Assembly (NCBI GenBank): GCA_004009845.1
Contig: RMBW01000030.1
Location: forward strand, 62,001-126,000
Direction of reading: 5' to 3'
DNA from: Davidsoniella eucalypti
Taxonomy: Eukaryota > Ascomycota > Sordariomycetes > Microascales > Ceratocystidaceae
DNA length: 64,000 nucleotides
In this document: piece after piece, positions 1-14,900 of the stretch
Position numbering within the stretch: the stretch's first letter is position 1
How the letters are laid out: each line of letters starts with the position of its first letter
Notes under the pieces: model-generated
Database searches by the model: none
Told to the model about the DNA's origin: nothing
The model's input: only the letters and a program-made list of their open reading frames with translations
Program-made: the position numbers and the translations under genes

Positions 1-282
1 AAGTAGCCAGTGGATATAGGCCACGCCTCAAATCTCGACAGCTAGGGCAATATTGACGAGACAAGCAAGCAGGTAGAAACTATGTGTCAAGACTGCCGAG
101 CACGTCACATAACGACATATTTGCGACATGATATCTGCAGGTAGGACACCAGCATTCGTGTGTGTATAAAACACGGGCAGTCCCGCAGTCTTCTTACACG
201 AACACAAGCTCGTGATCCATATATAGGAACAGGGCAAGGAGAGAAAGGAAAAAAAAGAAACTGCAATGCATAGGAAACTCAC

Positions 283-800
283 CTCATTGAACTACTACTG
301 CGTTTGCTTGACCGGGCTTCAAGGCCAGATAGCTTCCGTCCTGTATACATCATGCGCCAGCCCATGTTTTCCATGCGCTTCTGATGAGGCAAGATTTTGG
401 CGCTGCGCACACAGTGCTTCCAGATACTCAACGCAAAATCCTCGATCGACTTTGGTTTTGGTGGTTCCTCGTCTAGTGTGCGCGGGAGTGGAAAACTCCC
501 GGAGCGGTTGAGCAGATTTAGTTTTTGTTCCAAGAGAATTTCGTCTGAGTTGGACTTGTCGCAAAATCTGGCTTCGTACGGCATGGACAGATCCATGACG
601 GCGTCTTCATTACGGCTAGGAGAATGTTGGTGGTTGTGGTTGAGACTGCCGTTGCTCCGGCTTGACTCTGATAGCTTTTGCTGGTGATGTTGCGACGAAG
701 ATTCGTCCTGATACGAGAAATCTTCAATGTCGAAGTTGGAGAATGAACTGGGTGTGTGCGCCGACCGCGTCTGGGCGAATATATCGATAGAGTCGGCCAT
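283..800 (-). CDS. AreA-type N-terminal domain protein, probable GATA transcription factor; 5' exon, partial
   Basis: This is probably the first coding exon of a nitrogen-type GATA regulator; the rest lies beyond the left edge. The diagnostic stretch is SIWKHCVRSAKILPHQKRME followed by NMGWRMM, which matches the AreA-type N-terminal domain (Pfam GATA_AreA, formerly DUF1752) found in AreA/Nit2-like factors and some other regulators. Before it lie low-complexity Ser/His/Asn-rich residues. The ATG at 800 has a good context (A at -3, G at +4); an in-frame ATG at 839 would add 13 residues. The frame meets a GT-donor consensus (GTGAGT, 277-282) and, two bases after the donor start, a TGA at 279-281. 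So the exon either splices there or makes a 173-residue protein. No zinc finger is visible in the window. The domain call is good; AreA versus AreB-like or another member is undecided. Confidence 0.65.
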
Positions 801-3481
801 TGTAGATGTGAGTCGAAAACGATCGACTGCAGCCGTCATTGGGGATGTGAAGAAGACAATAGCTTATTACGGGGCGACGGAAGAGTAGATATAGGCCGAA
901 AGTCTCGGTGCGAGAAAGCGACACAAGGGCAAAAAGAAGCGTGAATCAGAGTGCTTGCTAGTTGTGCCGAGAGTAAGATTTTGTCACAGCTACAGCGGGC
1001 TAAAAAGAGCTGTTGAGAGAAGAGCCTCTTGTGGATGACTCGAGCTATGCGGGTGTGCGGAGGTTAGAGATGGGGCAGACGTTGAGTTGCGAGCCACTAG
1101 TAGTCGAGGGTAGTTTAAAGTGGTTGAATCTGCTGTCAAGCGGCAGTAATACGACAATTGAATAATCAGCGATATAGAGCAGTGAGAACTCAAGCTGCAT
1201 CCGAGATATTACAATGCTTCGAGGCGATGTGGCGGCGACTTATAGAGGCGGGAGGTCGACAAAGGACTGTCGCAAGCGGGAAGAAAAAAAAATTAACAAG
1301 AAGAAACTCGTTCTGTCGTATTGCGAACGGACGATCTTGCTGGTAATAAAAATAAAAATAAAAAAGAGTAGCAAAAAAGGAATAAAAAGTAGGTAAAGAC
1401 GTATGCAGATAAATTGGCACACAGGAATCCGGTGTCGGTGTGAGGCGGGAGGCTCTGGAGCACAAAAGCGAGCCGAATCAGAAGAAGAGAGGAAGAGAAA
1501 AGGGCTCGCCAAAGTTAATGATGAAGATGACTCGAAGTGGAGGAGTCGATAGTATGTATTGATGGTGTATTCAAAAGCAGGTAATATTTCGCTTGGTTCT
1601 GTTACTGGGTAAATAAACAGTCAAGATGGGCAAGCTGAGCAAAAGAGAAGAGAAATGAACCACGTCAGATCGAATCGACAGATGGATTGGTGGCTATACT
1701 CGAAATAAGAAAAGTACTTGGAAAAGAAAAGTACTTGATACTTGGTAGACAAACAAGAAAGAAATAGACTCAAGTCAAAAAGAGGCCCGGCACCAATTGT
1801 GTTATGAATCCAGGATAAAAACAACCAAAGAGAGCTATTGCTATTTCCTGCTGGCTGACTGGCTGGCTGACTGATGGTCTTGCTGGTGGATCCGGCGAAG
1901 GAACAACCCCCGTTAGATGAATTATTTCGCTCGTGTCGTGTTCGGAGTAATTGACATGTCTGCATACTGAGCATGAACAGTACTGTCATATATTTGGTAG
2001 GCAATTGCCGATACAGCACAACACCCACTCTATGGTCGGCATTGTAGAAGACGAGCAACACAAGACATTGTATTTATTCGGCTTTCTGTATAATTCAATA
2101 TTCCCATCAACAGTATATTGCATTTGTTCAGTCTTTCGTATAAACTCGGTGTCTGCATAAAGACCGGCTACATTCGCAACCGTAGAGAATTCCAGCTCCA
2201 GCCCGCCTCGATTCTGTTTAGCATGTGGGCTGGCCGGGATAGGCTATCCTATAGTGCCTTTTCTTAAGAACTGCAGGCAAAGAAGGCTAGGCCGGACTCC
2301 CAGGAAGCCCACGGCAGGCTAGAGCTTATTCAGATCTTGTTCTTGGCTTCTTAGACCAGTATCACGTATATCACTATCTTCCGATTCTCTTCTGTCTTTT
2401 TTACCTGATTTTTGCTCTTTTCTTTTTTCCGTCGTTCTGTTTTCACTTCTGCCTTCTTTCTTTTGAAAAAGAGGGGAACTGCCAGCGCTGACTTTGCTAT
2501 AATATACATGTGTGTATTTCCAATATAGCCTAAAGCAAGCCAAGAAAAAGAGAAAAAAAAACAGAAGAAGAAAAGGTATTTTCATGTTTGTCTGCCATGC
2601 CGTGACACGGCCAAGACAGATAGATGTTAAATTCGCCGATATTTTATATATTCCCTATAATGCGGAATAAACTCTACATGTACTATCACTATTACACTGC
2701 TAGTTGATTTATTGCCAGCCATGCAACGGTAGCAATCCGGAGCTTGTGTGATTTAAAATCACACTAAGAATTAAGCGGCGAGTCAATGGAAAAGAGGCAA
2801 AAACAACATGCACTCCGTCTTGCTCTTAGTTTCATTTTACCTTCTTTTTTTTTCATTCGCCTGTTAGATTTGTAGTGAGGCTGCGTTAATGCACACAAGC
2901 GGGTTTCTTCATAGTTAAGAGAGAGCTTCTGCGACTACAGAAAGAACGTGTATGTACATATCACTCACAGCATATAAACCCATCGAGTATAGTGCTGTCT
3001 GTGTATATGTATGTAGGTATGTATGCGTCTATCGAGTCTCCCACGTCCCCTCTTCCATAATCAAACGAATGTCTTTTCGGTGATTCGTCACAGTCATCAC
3101 TGGCCCATCCAACCCAATCCACACCCCTGGGAAAGTCAACTAAGTACTTGTTCACCGAAATTCGGTATACAGCGAGCGTTATTGAACTGGCCATTCGGCC
3201 GTCTTGGTCGGTCTTCTGAAATTATGTACTAGCAGAAAGAGGGGTCATCCCGGTATCTCTTCGTCTACTTTCGAATAGCATTCATTCATTCGCTCTAGAA
3301 TCCCTACAGCGCTGGCCCCTTCTGGGACTAAATGCCGTGAGAGCAGCAAGAAAGAGAAGGCCGAGCCGTGTTTGCTTTTACTAATATGGACTTGTTCCGG
3401 ATCATTTCATGCTTCTTGCTTGTTGTTAGTCGACTTGGCGGTTGTTATTCTAGACTAAACGCCCGCCAGCGACTGCCTCTT

Positions 3482-3510
3482 TTTATTATTATTATTATTA
3501 TTATTATTTT
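3482..3510. repeat. (TTA)n microsatellite
   Basis: An uninterrupted TTA trinucleotide run of about nine units is followed by a T-rich tract. It lies in the long non-coding stretch. Confidence 0.9.
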
Positions 3511-6500
3511 ATTTTTTTAAAGAACAACTGCTGAACCCGAACGCACTAAATTAATCCACAGCCTACCGCACCCGCGGCCTTTCTAGTGCCTTTAGCGCGG
3601 TTTGCTATACTGCATATGTATTACTTTCATTAGCACCTAAACATGGCTATATACATATGTGGCGGCATCAATCCTAGGACATTACCATGACCACATCATC
3701 ATTATCATCTTTTTCCAGATCGCCGGAAGTAATGTAACCTGCTGTATTGAATGTCCAGATGCCACATAATCCCTCTCATATTTATCTTAGCCTTAAAGTA
3801 TTCGATGTGGCACGTCTTGGTGCCGGAAGACCCCTCAATCCGGTCTTCTTACTCTTCCCGTAGTGCTTCTTCTTCATCTTCTTTTCCTTCTACTTCCTCA
3901 TTCTCCGTATCCCGGTAATTCACACGCACGTACATATAGTACCAATGTCTTGTCTGTGTGGAGAACGGAGAAGGAGGGACAACAAACAAGCAAGATTATA
4001 CCTCAATATACGGACAACTATGAACTATACCGCCTTAAATGCAACTAGATACAGATACATCACATCGCCACCGTAGTCCTCATAGCTTCTCCACAAGTAT
4101 ATTAGATACTACTCCCAGACATCCCACAAGATCCCAAACTCAGCCTAGATTCGTTCTTTTCTTGATCTGACCAGCATGTTGGATGGAGTACGAACATTCC
4201 TGTGCAATTTGCACAAGTACATGTACTTCATATATATCAGAGCTTGTATTTCCATGCTTCCCCGATTCTTGGTCTCGGGATGTAGGAACGTCGTTTTGTT
4301 CTATTGCTTCTTCCTCCTTGATCGGCAGTTCAACCTGCATTTATATGTAGAAATATACGGCTATAGGGACGTCAGTCGGTGAGTGAAAGAAAACAAAAAA
4401 AGAAACACATAAGAAAACCAACACGGCACATCAAGAAAGTTGTAGTCGCCTTTTTAGCGACAACGCCCTACAGCCTCAGAACCTCAATGGCTTTGGAGGC
4501 TCCAAGGCCATCATTAGTTTTCACCATAAACCAGATAGAAAGCGTGTAAGCTATCATTTTTTGTTTCCGCGTTCTAGCCCATGCCACGTTTGGGGCCGGG
4601 TTTGATATTCTATTGGTCATATGTCAGACGAACTTACTCGACAGTCCCTTTTCCCTTTTCCCTTTTTTCTGCTTGGCCATGTCAACGACAAATACTATTG
4701 ATGAAGAAATTATAATGCCATGGTCCACTTAGCGCCAATCATCGTTTTTTGTATGGCTTGGTAAATGCAAAGAAAAGGACATCAGCTTCAACGTTGTCTT
4801 ACTTTTCACCGTGGACTCATATCACACACAATCGAGCACAAACTACATATATCATGTCAGACGATGGCCTGGCTGGCCGGGGAAAAGATAAGAAGCCCCA
4901 TGATTTGGTGTGTCTTTCCTTCCATGCTGTGTTATTACCTTTTTTACGCCCGGGCAAACGGGTGTGAACTGTGTGGCTTTTCACTGTGTTATCAACAGAG
5001 TAAATTTAGATAAATGACATCTTCTTGCATGTATAACTGCTACACAAAATCGGCATATACTTTATATCAAATCACACTGTTAGCCTCATTGCGCTGGTCT
5101 TCCACAGTCTATCATCCAGCTAGACATCGACAACTAATTGTGTCAAGGCCGATGCCGGCCAGTGTCTCGTGATGTTCCCCGAAGCAGTATATAATACAAT
5201 ACAAAGAGCAACAGTAAAGGCTACAAATCAAAGGGCACAATCAAACAGAAGGTGTCACCAATAAGGCCAGTAATTGATCGATGTTTCGACTGGCGTCATC
5301 AGAGCAAAGATCATACTGATATATGCATATGGGATGAGAATGAGAACGTCATCATATACATGGGTCTCGTCAGACATCGACATTCAAACCTGTTCACGGT
5401 CCCATGCCTTATTTTCTTGTTCTACCTCCCGCCTCGTATTATCTCTACAACTAGACAACCAGTTACGCTTTCTTTTTTTCCCAAATGAAGAACTAGAACT
5501 ATACTACATTCTCTCATTTAAGGACGTAACCCTTGCTTGAGAGTCTTTCCTTTTGTTTTCCTCTTTTTCTTTTTCTCGTTTATTTCCTTCTCTACTTGTC
5601 AAACAAAAAAAACCCTTTCTTGGATGGGTTAACTAGCTACATATGTAGTTACTTCATTTTGTACTGTGGTATTGATCCATCAAGACAAGTGAGGCATGTG
5701 GCTCTGCGAACAGACCTTTAAAACATTGAACCAGGATTTACATTTTTTATTAGGATTCTTCCACATAAATACGTAGTTGGAAGAAATTCTATGTACATAT
5801 GCTAATAACCTTTCTGCTCGTCTCCCCCGTGCCAATGAATTTGGAGTTTGACCCGAAGAATGAACTCAAGCAAAAACGAAGCCAAAGTGCCAGGCAGAAA
5901 CTAAAACCACCGACTACTACAACTACAAGAACAAATATCTTACTACTAACTGGAAACTATATGAATCATTTGAATGCCACGTACATAAGCGTATATACCG
6001 AAGCCTTGCTTTTGCGTTGATCGTCTTTTCCGTTGGTTGGTATGGGGCTTAGGGATGTCATTTTGCCTTTTCTAAATACATGAGTAGCACATGGCACTGG
6101 GAACCCTCAAACGCCAATTCGAAGATAAACATTGGAAATTATATGTCAGACATGATCCTTTATATTTTCCATTTCCATCATTCTTCCGTTAATTATTCTT
6201 TCCTCAGAAATGCTAGCCTATACACTTTGTCAGTCAGACCCGGTCAGTCCAATACATACTTAAACGACTAGCTAGACAACTTGACTCAATCTATTTCCCC
6301 CTAATCCTTCCTTACTTTTGCGTCGTCCTAGAAGTCTGGTAAAAGCAGTCATTCCTTTCTTTCATTTCTACATGTATACTGATACAACGATGTATGCTAA
6401 TATATATGTGATTTGACCACTTTACTTTCGTTGGCTTCCTCCATCTCGACAGGAATTCCATGGGCACAACCCAAATAAGCTCTATCCATCAATCATTCCT

Positions 6501-9500
6501 AGTTTTACTAGACTCTCGATCACCTAATGGTGTCTCAGCTTCCTTTACTTTTAGGAATGGTAACTAGGATTTTCCAAGTTTTGTTTATTCTAGTCTGGGA
6601 AAGTCATCCCTCTAGCGTCAAGCTTCTCTCTATATGCATATAAATGTAGTTGTGGGTGAGCAAAAAGCTCAAGCCTAAGAATTACTTTTATCATTTTAAT
6701 ATTTCACTATTATCTACTTACCAAGTCCGATCCAATCCAGTGCATTGTATATGTATGCCATAAATACGTATGATTAGATTTCCACTATGTCTGGTTGGCT
6801 GGAGCTGCTTGAACTGCGCCGAGGGAAAGCTTTGAAGTCTTGACTTGAGAGCTTTCTCTCATGGACCATGCGTCTTAGAAGATAAAATGAGCTTCAACAT
6901 GCAGTAATAAGTCACGAGAGCCACTTAGCCCGGGAAACTCTATCAAAACATCATGTCTTGTTTAATATTTTTATATCAAGGCACCCAGTAGCCGTTTACA
7001 TAGTTAACAACCACGAAGCATACCAACCCATGGATGCTCACAACCGAATGTATCAAGACTTCTCGTAACATGCAATCCAAAAAATACACATAGATGTGAC
7101 AGGATAACTCTTAGGACGTAAAGATACTCGAACCTGTTATAGATTTTCTATTCTAAATCGGGCTGTTACCACTTGATTTTGTGAACTCAAGTATCAGGCT
7201 CTACGACATTATTTGGAAATTCGACCTTCGGACCAAACGATTTATTACATTGTTACTATACATATATATTTCTACGTCTGGGACCCAAAGATCGACAGGA
7301 CCTGGACCGTGAGGTGTGAAGGGGGGAAGACGAAGTATCATTAGAAAAGAAATACAAATAACTGTATCCCATCAACTGACAATACATGATCTGGAAAACA
7401 ACGAAGAAGGGCCATTTCATGCTAAACTCGTTATAGACTAAGATTCCATAACCTCATTCTCACAGATCTTTACAGACTAGTCTACATATAGTCTTATATC
7501 CAGTCTATGGTAGCATGTTTGATGGAGAAGGCCAAAAGAAGGCATGCTAGCCTTAAGCCGCGGAAATGTGATATATGCCTATATGCATCGGGTTTCCCTT
7601 TCTATGTCTTTCTTTTTTGTTGTTTGACAGACTTCCGCGTACACATCGCCAAGTAGAGACCAATGCCCGCCTTGCATATTGAAATTGGTCGCAAGGCTTG
7701 AATGCACGGTATTTGCTGCCGTTTCTTAGCCGGCGTAACATGTTAGCGAGGAAGGCCAATGGTAGGAAAATAAATAAAGAGATAGCAAAATAGAGACGGG
7801 TAGATCCGAGGAAACACCAAAGCAGAAAGTTAGGAACACAGGATGCTACATGTATTTGGCTTGACAGGGTGCTGTCGGATCTACAAGTACACATGTTTTA
7901 GTAATAAGAGGCGAAGCGGCCATGAGCGAAGAGAGGTATGAAGTCTTCTAACTTGAAGGTTGAGCAGGCGTATAATCAACGTTACACTTGTTGTTGTTGT
8001 CGATGTCTTTTTTGGCCAAGATATGGCGATATTCTAAAGACAGGGACGTACAGGCAAGTATCAAGGCTTTGCACTGGAGAATGAATGCCACGGAAAAGAC
8101 GGATAGGCCTGTCCCTTCAGTCTTGATACGAATGTATGCGGAGCTTGGATGTCTAAGAACACCGAGTCAAGGATTTGTTAGTTAGCCATGTTTTTTTTTT
8201 GTTCTCGCTACAACAAGGCAACTACAGATCTTACATGTTGTAAGTAAGCCTTGGCGTCTTTTCTGCGTTTCATTCATCAGCTCTATTTAGGACAAGGAAG
8301 TAGAATTTAGAGCAAGCTTTTGCCACGGTGGCCCAAGTTTAGAACAGAGCCTCTTTTTTTATAATTTTTTTTATATAGATACATACCTACAAATAGGTTG
8401 TAGAATGAATCAGCCACCATACATACGCCTGTAAAGTTGGCATATTCTTTCTTTTTCCTGATGGGGTCTGTGTGTCGCAAGCGAACGGTGATGGGAGCGA
8501 TTGCAGTGGAAACTACATACGTGGCCAAGGCCTAAGAATAGTTGTAAAGAAGTGGTCAAAGGAATCAAGCCTCCACATCCGTTCTTGTCGACCGTGAAAA
8601 TAGAGCAACGGTGCATAAGCAACAAAGACTTGGATTTTTGTTGGATGGTGGAACTGTAACGGCAACATGGTGTGAGTAGTACTACAATTTACTGGCTACC
8701 ATGCTCAGAGGAGACCTTTTAATTTGCCATCCGTTGGTCTCCCGTCCCAGATCCTAGCTTTGGTCGGGGCTGGAATCGTTCTAGTAACTAGTATTTGAAA
8801 CGGGTTCTTGAAGAGGATAGCATATATGCACGACAAGTTGTCGCGTAGTTCCTCGGCGGCAATATATGGCCGAATGTGCGCGATTTAACTGAGAACTGGA
8901 TCTACGTTAGGAGCAAATAAGAGACAAGACGATGTAGACAAGCAATATAAAAAGAGAGATCTGAGCAGGCTTGCTTATCTGTCTACAGATACAAATTATA
9001 GTCATAGTAGTAGTCCATTCTTAGTCCAGGGCAAGGTGGTCAGAGCTACCAAATGCCACGCCAAACAAGTTACAAGACGAGATCTCAGACTTGAAGCGTC
9101 AAGCGCTTCCCAAACTCGGGTCTTAAGGTGTTAGCAATGTAAAGGCTAAAAAAGGCAAAACCATCTATCTATTCTAGTTTGGCGGCGGCGGCAAGGTGAG
9201 CATGTGCTCAGAATCCATGTAAAGTTGAAATGAGAAAATAAGAGACAGAACGAGGAACGAAAAGACCAGCTAGCAGGCAAGGCTGAGGCTTTTAGGTTTC
9301 TCTATGACTAATTGATTGATGGAAGGGATGAGTTCGTTTGTTTGTTTCGACGACTTGAGATGGTTCTTTGAGTTACGTGATATTTTGCTAGCTGTACAAG
9401 CACATGCTTGCTAAACAAACAACGTATACATATTACAACTACATAATAATAAGTACACTACATATATGTATGTACATACTATGTACAGTTATGACGATGC

Positions 9501-11947
9501 TCCGAGCGGCTTCAATAGATCAATAGTAGCGCGAACCTAGCATCCTTTGCCTGAAGGCGAACCGGCAAACAAAATAACAGGATGCGCAATGGATCGCAAA
9601 AGGGTTGCTTATGCTACTATGTACTCACTTTGTATTCCATGTAAGAAATAGCTCGTCTTGTCTATAGCAAATCAAGTAGCCTTTAATAGTAGACTAACTG
9701 TACTGACTGTGGGTTAGACCAGGGGAGCGGACACGTTTTGGCGGGCGCGCTTCTGAAAGCAGTTACGCTGAGGAAATCAGACCGAGTTTGGCCTTTCTAT
9801 AACAGCTAATAGTACAACTACATACTGATATACATATATGTACTCATACACGATATTCGGTCGAGTTTTCAAGTGGCTGGGAGAATGCAGATTTGGGCCA
9901 GCCAAAAAAGCCTCGTCTCTTTATAAATCTAGTGGGACCCTAGCCAGATCGGACACAAGAAAGTGAAACCTCAAATCTTGATCGTTAAACCGTCGGCTGT
10001 TCACCTAGTAGGTTTGAAAAGTGACGATGACAATGCCGGAGAATTGACGTATCAGGAAGTAAATCATGACGACCAATGTTGGCGTCGAAGAAAAAGGGAA
10101 AAACGTCTGAGCGATAAAATATGAAGCAATCTGTTTTTTCTATGCCCGAGGCTTATCGAAAAAAAATCAATACTAATACAACTGTGCCAACTCAAAATCT
10201 CACTAGATGCCAAAACTGGAGGGTGCATAAACATCATATTGCAACCCTGGACCCTAGTCTTCTACTCTGCATGCCACATGCCCCACATTCTGCCTGGGCT
10301 GCAGCCAATGACATGTCATGTAGTTTGTTGCAAGCTGGGAAAGATGGAACAGACAGTGGGGCAATAGCCAAAATAAAAAATAACAGAAAGAGCAAGAGCA
10401 AGAGCAAGCAAAGAAAAGAAAGAAGTCAAGTTCGGAGGACCGGCCGCACTTTTACAAATTCACATTCATTCACGGGCTGGTTCATAGTCTCAGCGTGGAA
10501 GAAAAAGTGCAAAGACACATAATATCCGATCCTTGATTGGATTGCATCCCATGTTTAGCAAAGGCCACCTGAGCTGAACGAAAATGTACAGAGCAAGTCC
10601 GGACAAACGGCGATTCCAGTAATATGAACCGAGAAAGAAATAATGAAAAAGAGGCTCTTCCACCCTTCTAAACCCCGTTTTTTGGCTCTTATGCCTATAG
10701 TCGCCTGATGTGCTAAGGACGTGCACTGCATCACCGTTTTCTATTGACTCGGTGGACTCGACAGACTCGAGGAAGGAATTTATGTGGAGCCAGGACGAAA
10801 CTCGATAATTACAACATGTGCAACTACCAAGCAAACATACATGTACAGTTCTACTAGTTGGCAAGAACGGAGATGTTCAACGCAGGTTTATGATCTCGAG
10901 CTTTTATTTGATCTGTACAGCGAAACCCAGCATCGTCGAGGCTTTGTTTTTGCATTCTTCAATACCAGTTCATGCCTTCTTTTCCTCGTAGACTGGCTCT
11001 GGAACGAATTGAACGAAATCGGAACAATGTCTTGGAACTTGGCTGCACACCATGTAGGACTTTGCCATGCTTTCAGACTGTGTACTTGCAATTAGATGTA
11101 CAAATACAGCGTATCTGTAGTTGTTTGTCTACAGCAATTGTATCTGGTACATGATTTAGCATTCCACGACCCTCTTAGTACACCCCGTCCTTCTTTCTAT
11201 TCCTCTTACGATTGGCGTTCGCCTGGGTCATGACCCGCTCACCTAACCAAGTGCAATTACCACGCTGACTTTATATTGCTTAGATGCATATGTGCATCCA
11301 TGCGACGCCGGCGTCGACATACCACTACAAGTACAATATATGTATACATACAGATATACACGAAGTTGCAACCCATACAACTACTCAACTTTCCCATCAT
11401 ACCTACGCACGCATGTTGCTGTTGCTGCAGCACCCTGTTCCTTGCTCGATGTACCCTGTACCCTGCTCCCAGTACATGCTAGCAGCTACAAGTAGTAATA
11501 GAGCCAACACTAATAGAACTAGCAAACAAGTAGCAGCAGCAGCAGGCCAATCCTCCGTTACCGTTCTTTTGATAGTTTAACATGTAACTCTACTGTTACT
11601 AGCGTGGCGAAAGCTGGACTGGACTCTTTTTTTTCTTCTTGGTAATCAGTATACAAACAGGTATATATGTATGTACATATATGTAATGTGATGTACATCA
11701 GTTTCCTAGCACAGTACATTCACAGCTGTATAGGAACTAGCTGTAACACACATGGGCGATAGTTGGCCGATCGTCCTGTCATCTAGAAACGCCGAGCTAG
11801 TAGGCGTTAAGTCTTGTAGTATATGACTATGGAAGTGTGTATGCGCGCCTAAGGAAAGGAGCATCAGGAAAATAAACTGTTATCTCCTCACCCTACCAAG
11901 ATAAAACGACGAGCTGGGCCTGCGCAACCGGGCAGAAGAAGAGAGAT

Positions 11948-11960
11948 GGGGGGGGGGGGG
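11948..11960. repeat. Poly-G run
   Basis: Thirteen consecutive G residues in an otherwise A+T-rich non-coding region. The exact length may be unreliable in assembly. Confidence 0.85.
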
Positions 11961-14900
11961 CATTGTCAGATTGGGCCACTTCACGAGCCTAGAACAAAGC
12001 ACAATTGTAACCAGCCAACCACTACATCACTACATATACACCATTACAACATGTCAACACTGCAACATTGCAACCGACGCCGCTACGACACCGGGCCCTT
12101 CTTTGCCCAGTACACAATATGTATACAAACAAGCAACATATAAAAGGCGGCTCACTACCACAAGAAAATGAAAAGAATGGGGGTTTACGTGGGGAAAGAT
12201 GGGCAAAGTGTGTGGGTATCGAGGAAGGTAAAGTGAGACGACTTACGCGAGCTTGCCATGTTGTTTCCATGTTCTCGTGCTCTTTTTTTTTTGTTTTGTT
12301 ATTACTATTAGAGGTCACTCGTGATGGATATTTTGCCACTGGGGAGCTATATTTGATAGCAAGACATCAACTGAATCTGACAGCCATTGTTATCTTTTGC
12401 TATCGAGTCTTCTTTGCTAGCACAAGCTAAAGAAGTACGTGCGTTCGTCACATTTCTTTTTGTCTTGTTTTCTATGTTCCATCCTGTTCTGAACCTTAGC
12501 TGAGATCACAATGCTTGGCTTTCTCATGATTTTTAGTTTCTTGTAGTAGGCGACAGTCGGCTTGACTGATTGGTAGCTTCATGCACAACAATCCCAACAC
12601 AAAGCCAGCTTTCAGTTAATTGCTCGCTTCCATGTACTATTGAGCTGGTGTTTAATATGTTCTCCGGGTGTTGGCATTCCGTGTCCCAGTGCCGCGAGAC
12701 AAGGAGAAACTAAACAGTAATACTACAACCCGTAGTGGTACCACACAGTACGTTGCATATTAGTGGGGAGGAAACAAGCTTTTAGGCGTCCAATGGCAGA
12801 GTTTCTATTAAGTCACAAGAATTCGGGTCTTGAGGGGAAGAAGAACTAGGCCATAACATGTTCCTAGCCAACTTGTAGTTGTTAACTAGTAAGCACCTGA
12901 AATCTAGGCATAAGAGGGAGACGACGAAACAAGGCTAAATATTCGGCGGGATTATGGACAACAAAGCTTGGCATCCTCACTTTTCCTGTCTTCCTTTCCG
13001 CACAAATTACTGAAGTGTTCCGCCCCGGCTTGTCAGGGATAGAAGCGGAGTTTTTTGCCAACAGCAAATTGCAATACACAAAATACAGGACAACTATCGC
13101 CCTTCGATGTCGGAGAAATGCGAAGAGCCGACTAGAAACAAGGCGAGACAATAACGAGAGAAAGAGAGAGAGGGGGGGGGTCAAATCAGCCTCTACAAGA
13201 AGGATGAAAGGTGGCAGCAAGCCACGGCAATTTCAATGGAATATGTGCTTGACAGAAAAAAACACCAATGTGCATATATTATATTGTCTTGTTCATCGGT
13301 CAAGCGGCCTGTCGTTGACGCCGTCGTTAACTCTGTAATAAGTAAAAGACGGGGCCACGGGCTGCGCAGCTACAATACTTTGACTATACGCATACAGCCA
13401 AACGACAAGCATCAGGGGAAAAAAAAAAGCACGAAGAAGTACTCTTAGCTGGCTGACAAGGGGCAGAGAAGTCAGTGCGATGGGTTCCTCCGGTTGTTGA
13501 AGTTGCCTTTCTATACATGATGGCATATCAGATTCCACGCTATTCGGCGTCTTCTGCTGTGTTCTAGGATATTTCTGGAATTCACATGTTTGTTTTGGAT
13601 GTCGTGATTACATGTAAGACTGTATTTTAGTATCCTAGCGACTTGGCAAACAGAAAGCAAGAAATATAAATAAACAAGGCGTTACATTTGTTGATTATTG
13701 GTAGTTGACACATGCGTGAACTGCGGCTATCATTACAGCATCACAGCCAAAATATAAAAAGAAAGCCTATTCATCGTGCGTTCTTTCTTCTTCGTTTCGC
13801 TCACATATCTCGGGCTTTGATGTCTTAACTCATAAAAGCACACTAATTATATCAAGATCGATCTTGGTCGGTATCCAATATTTAGTGGCCGGAGGAGGAA
13901 ACGCTGGCTTGGCTATATTCACTTAAAGCGCGCATTTCTAGCTAAAGGAACTTGGCCCTTGTATAGTCTGTCTGCAAGGAATAGAGCCGAGAAAGGCCCC
14001 TGGCCTCTAGTATAGTTACAGCTGTACTTATCATTGATTGCCTGTATTATTTATCTTTTTTTGGTCAAGTAGGTATCAAGTTAAGGCTACTCTGTGTTCT
14101 AAAAAGGCCATGGCTCGCATATGTAAAGCACTGAAACGCGAGATGCGAGACGCGAAATGCGATATAGAGAAGAACAAGATGAAGAACAAGAGACTTCATA
14201 TGTCATAACGCGAAAGCTGTTGTTCCCAGGATCGCCTAGAAGGCAAAGTATCACGAGATCAACAACGGCGTTTTGCTCTGTTGTTGGGGAAAAGCGCAGA
14301 TCTCAAGCGGTCAAGAGTCTTGTGGTCCTATTTAGCCGGTACAACAAGAAATGGCCGAAAACAACGAAGAGAAGGCTTTATCCAGGATCAAGGCTTTCGT
14401 CTCTACTCGTTGTTAGTGCATCAAATAAAACCTAGCGTCTACTCTTTGGCCTATAAGATTCGATTGAATACAGAAAAAAAACAGCATGTCCCTTTTTCTG
14501 CATTTTAGTCCTCTCGATATCGATAATCGAGGTTCGTTCTGTATTATCTTTGTAGTTCTTGGGCGGTGAGAGGAGGTCTATAAACTAAAGAATCCACCAA
14601 GGAGGAAGATGGTTAGACGAAGAAGCTAGGCTGTTTTCGGCCAAAGCTTGAAATGAGGGATTAGATTCACGACGACTGGTTAGTCTGATGACGATGACGA
14701 TATATCAGTTTTGGTCGCTTGGTTGCCGAGGACGGAGTATAGAAGACGGATCTCGTGAGAGCCGAGAGACGGCCCGGATAGAACAGAGAAGTTGTTTGCA
14801 TTGCTCTCAAAAGCGACAACTTCATTCATGCGTCGGGTATAGTTCTTAGAGAATGAAAAGCGTCACGGCCTTCTTCTCCGTTACGCCGAAGTAACAGTCT

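Noticed and set aside
1621..2061. 146-codon minus-strand open frame
   Set aside because: Low-complexity composition rich in Ser, Leu and Phe, no domain, overlapping frames on the other strand. Treated as chance.
10121..10522. 133-codon plus-strand open frame
   Set aside because: Contains a simple K/S repeat from AAGAGC units and no family resemblance.
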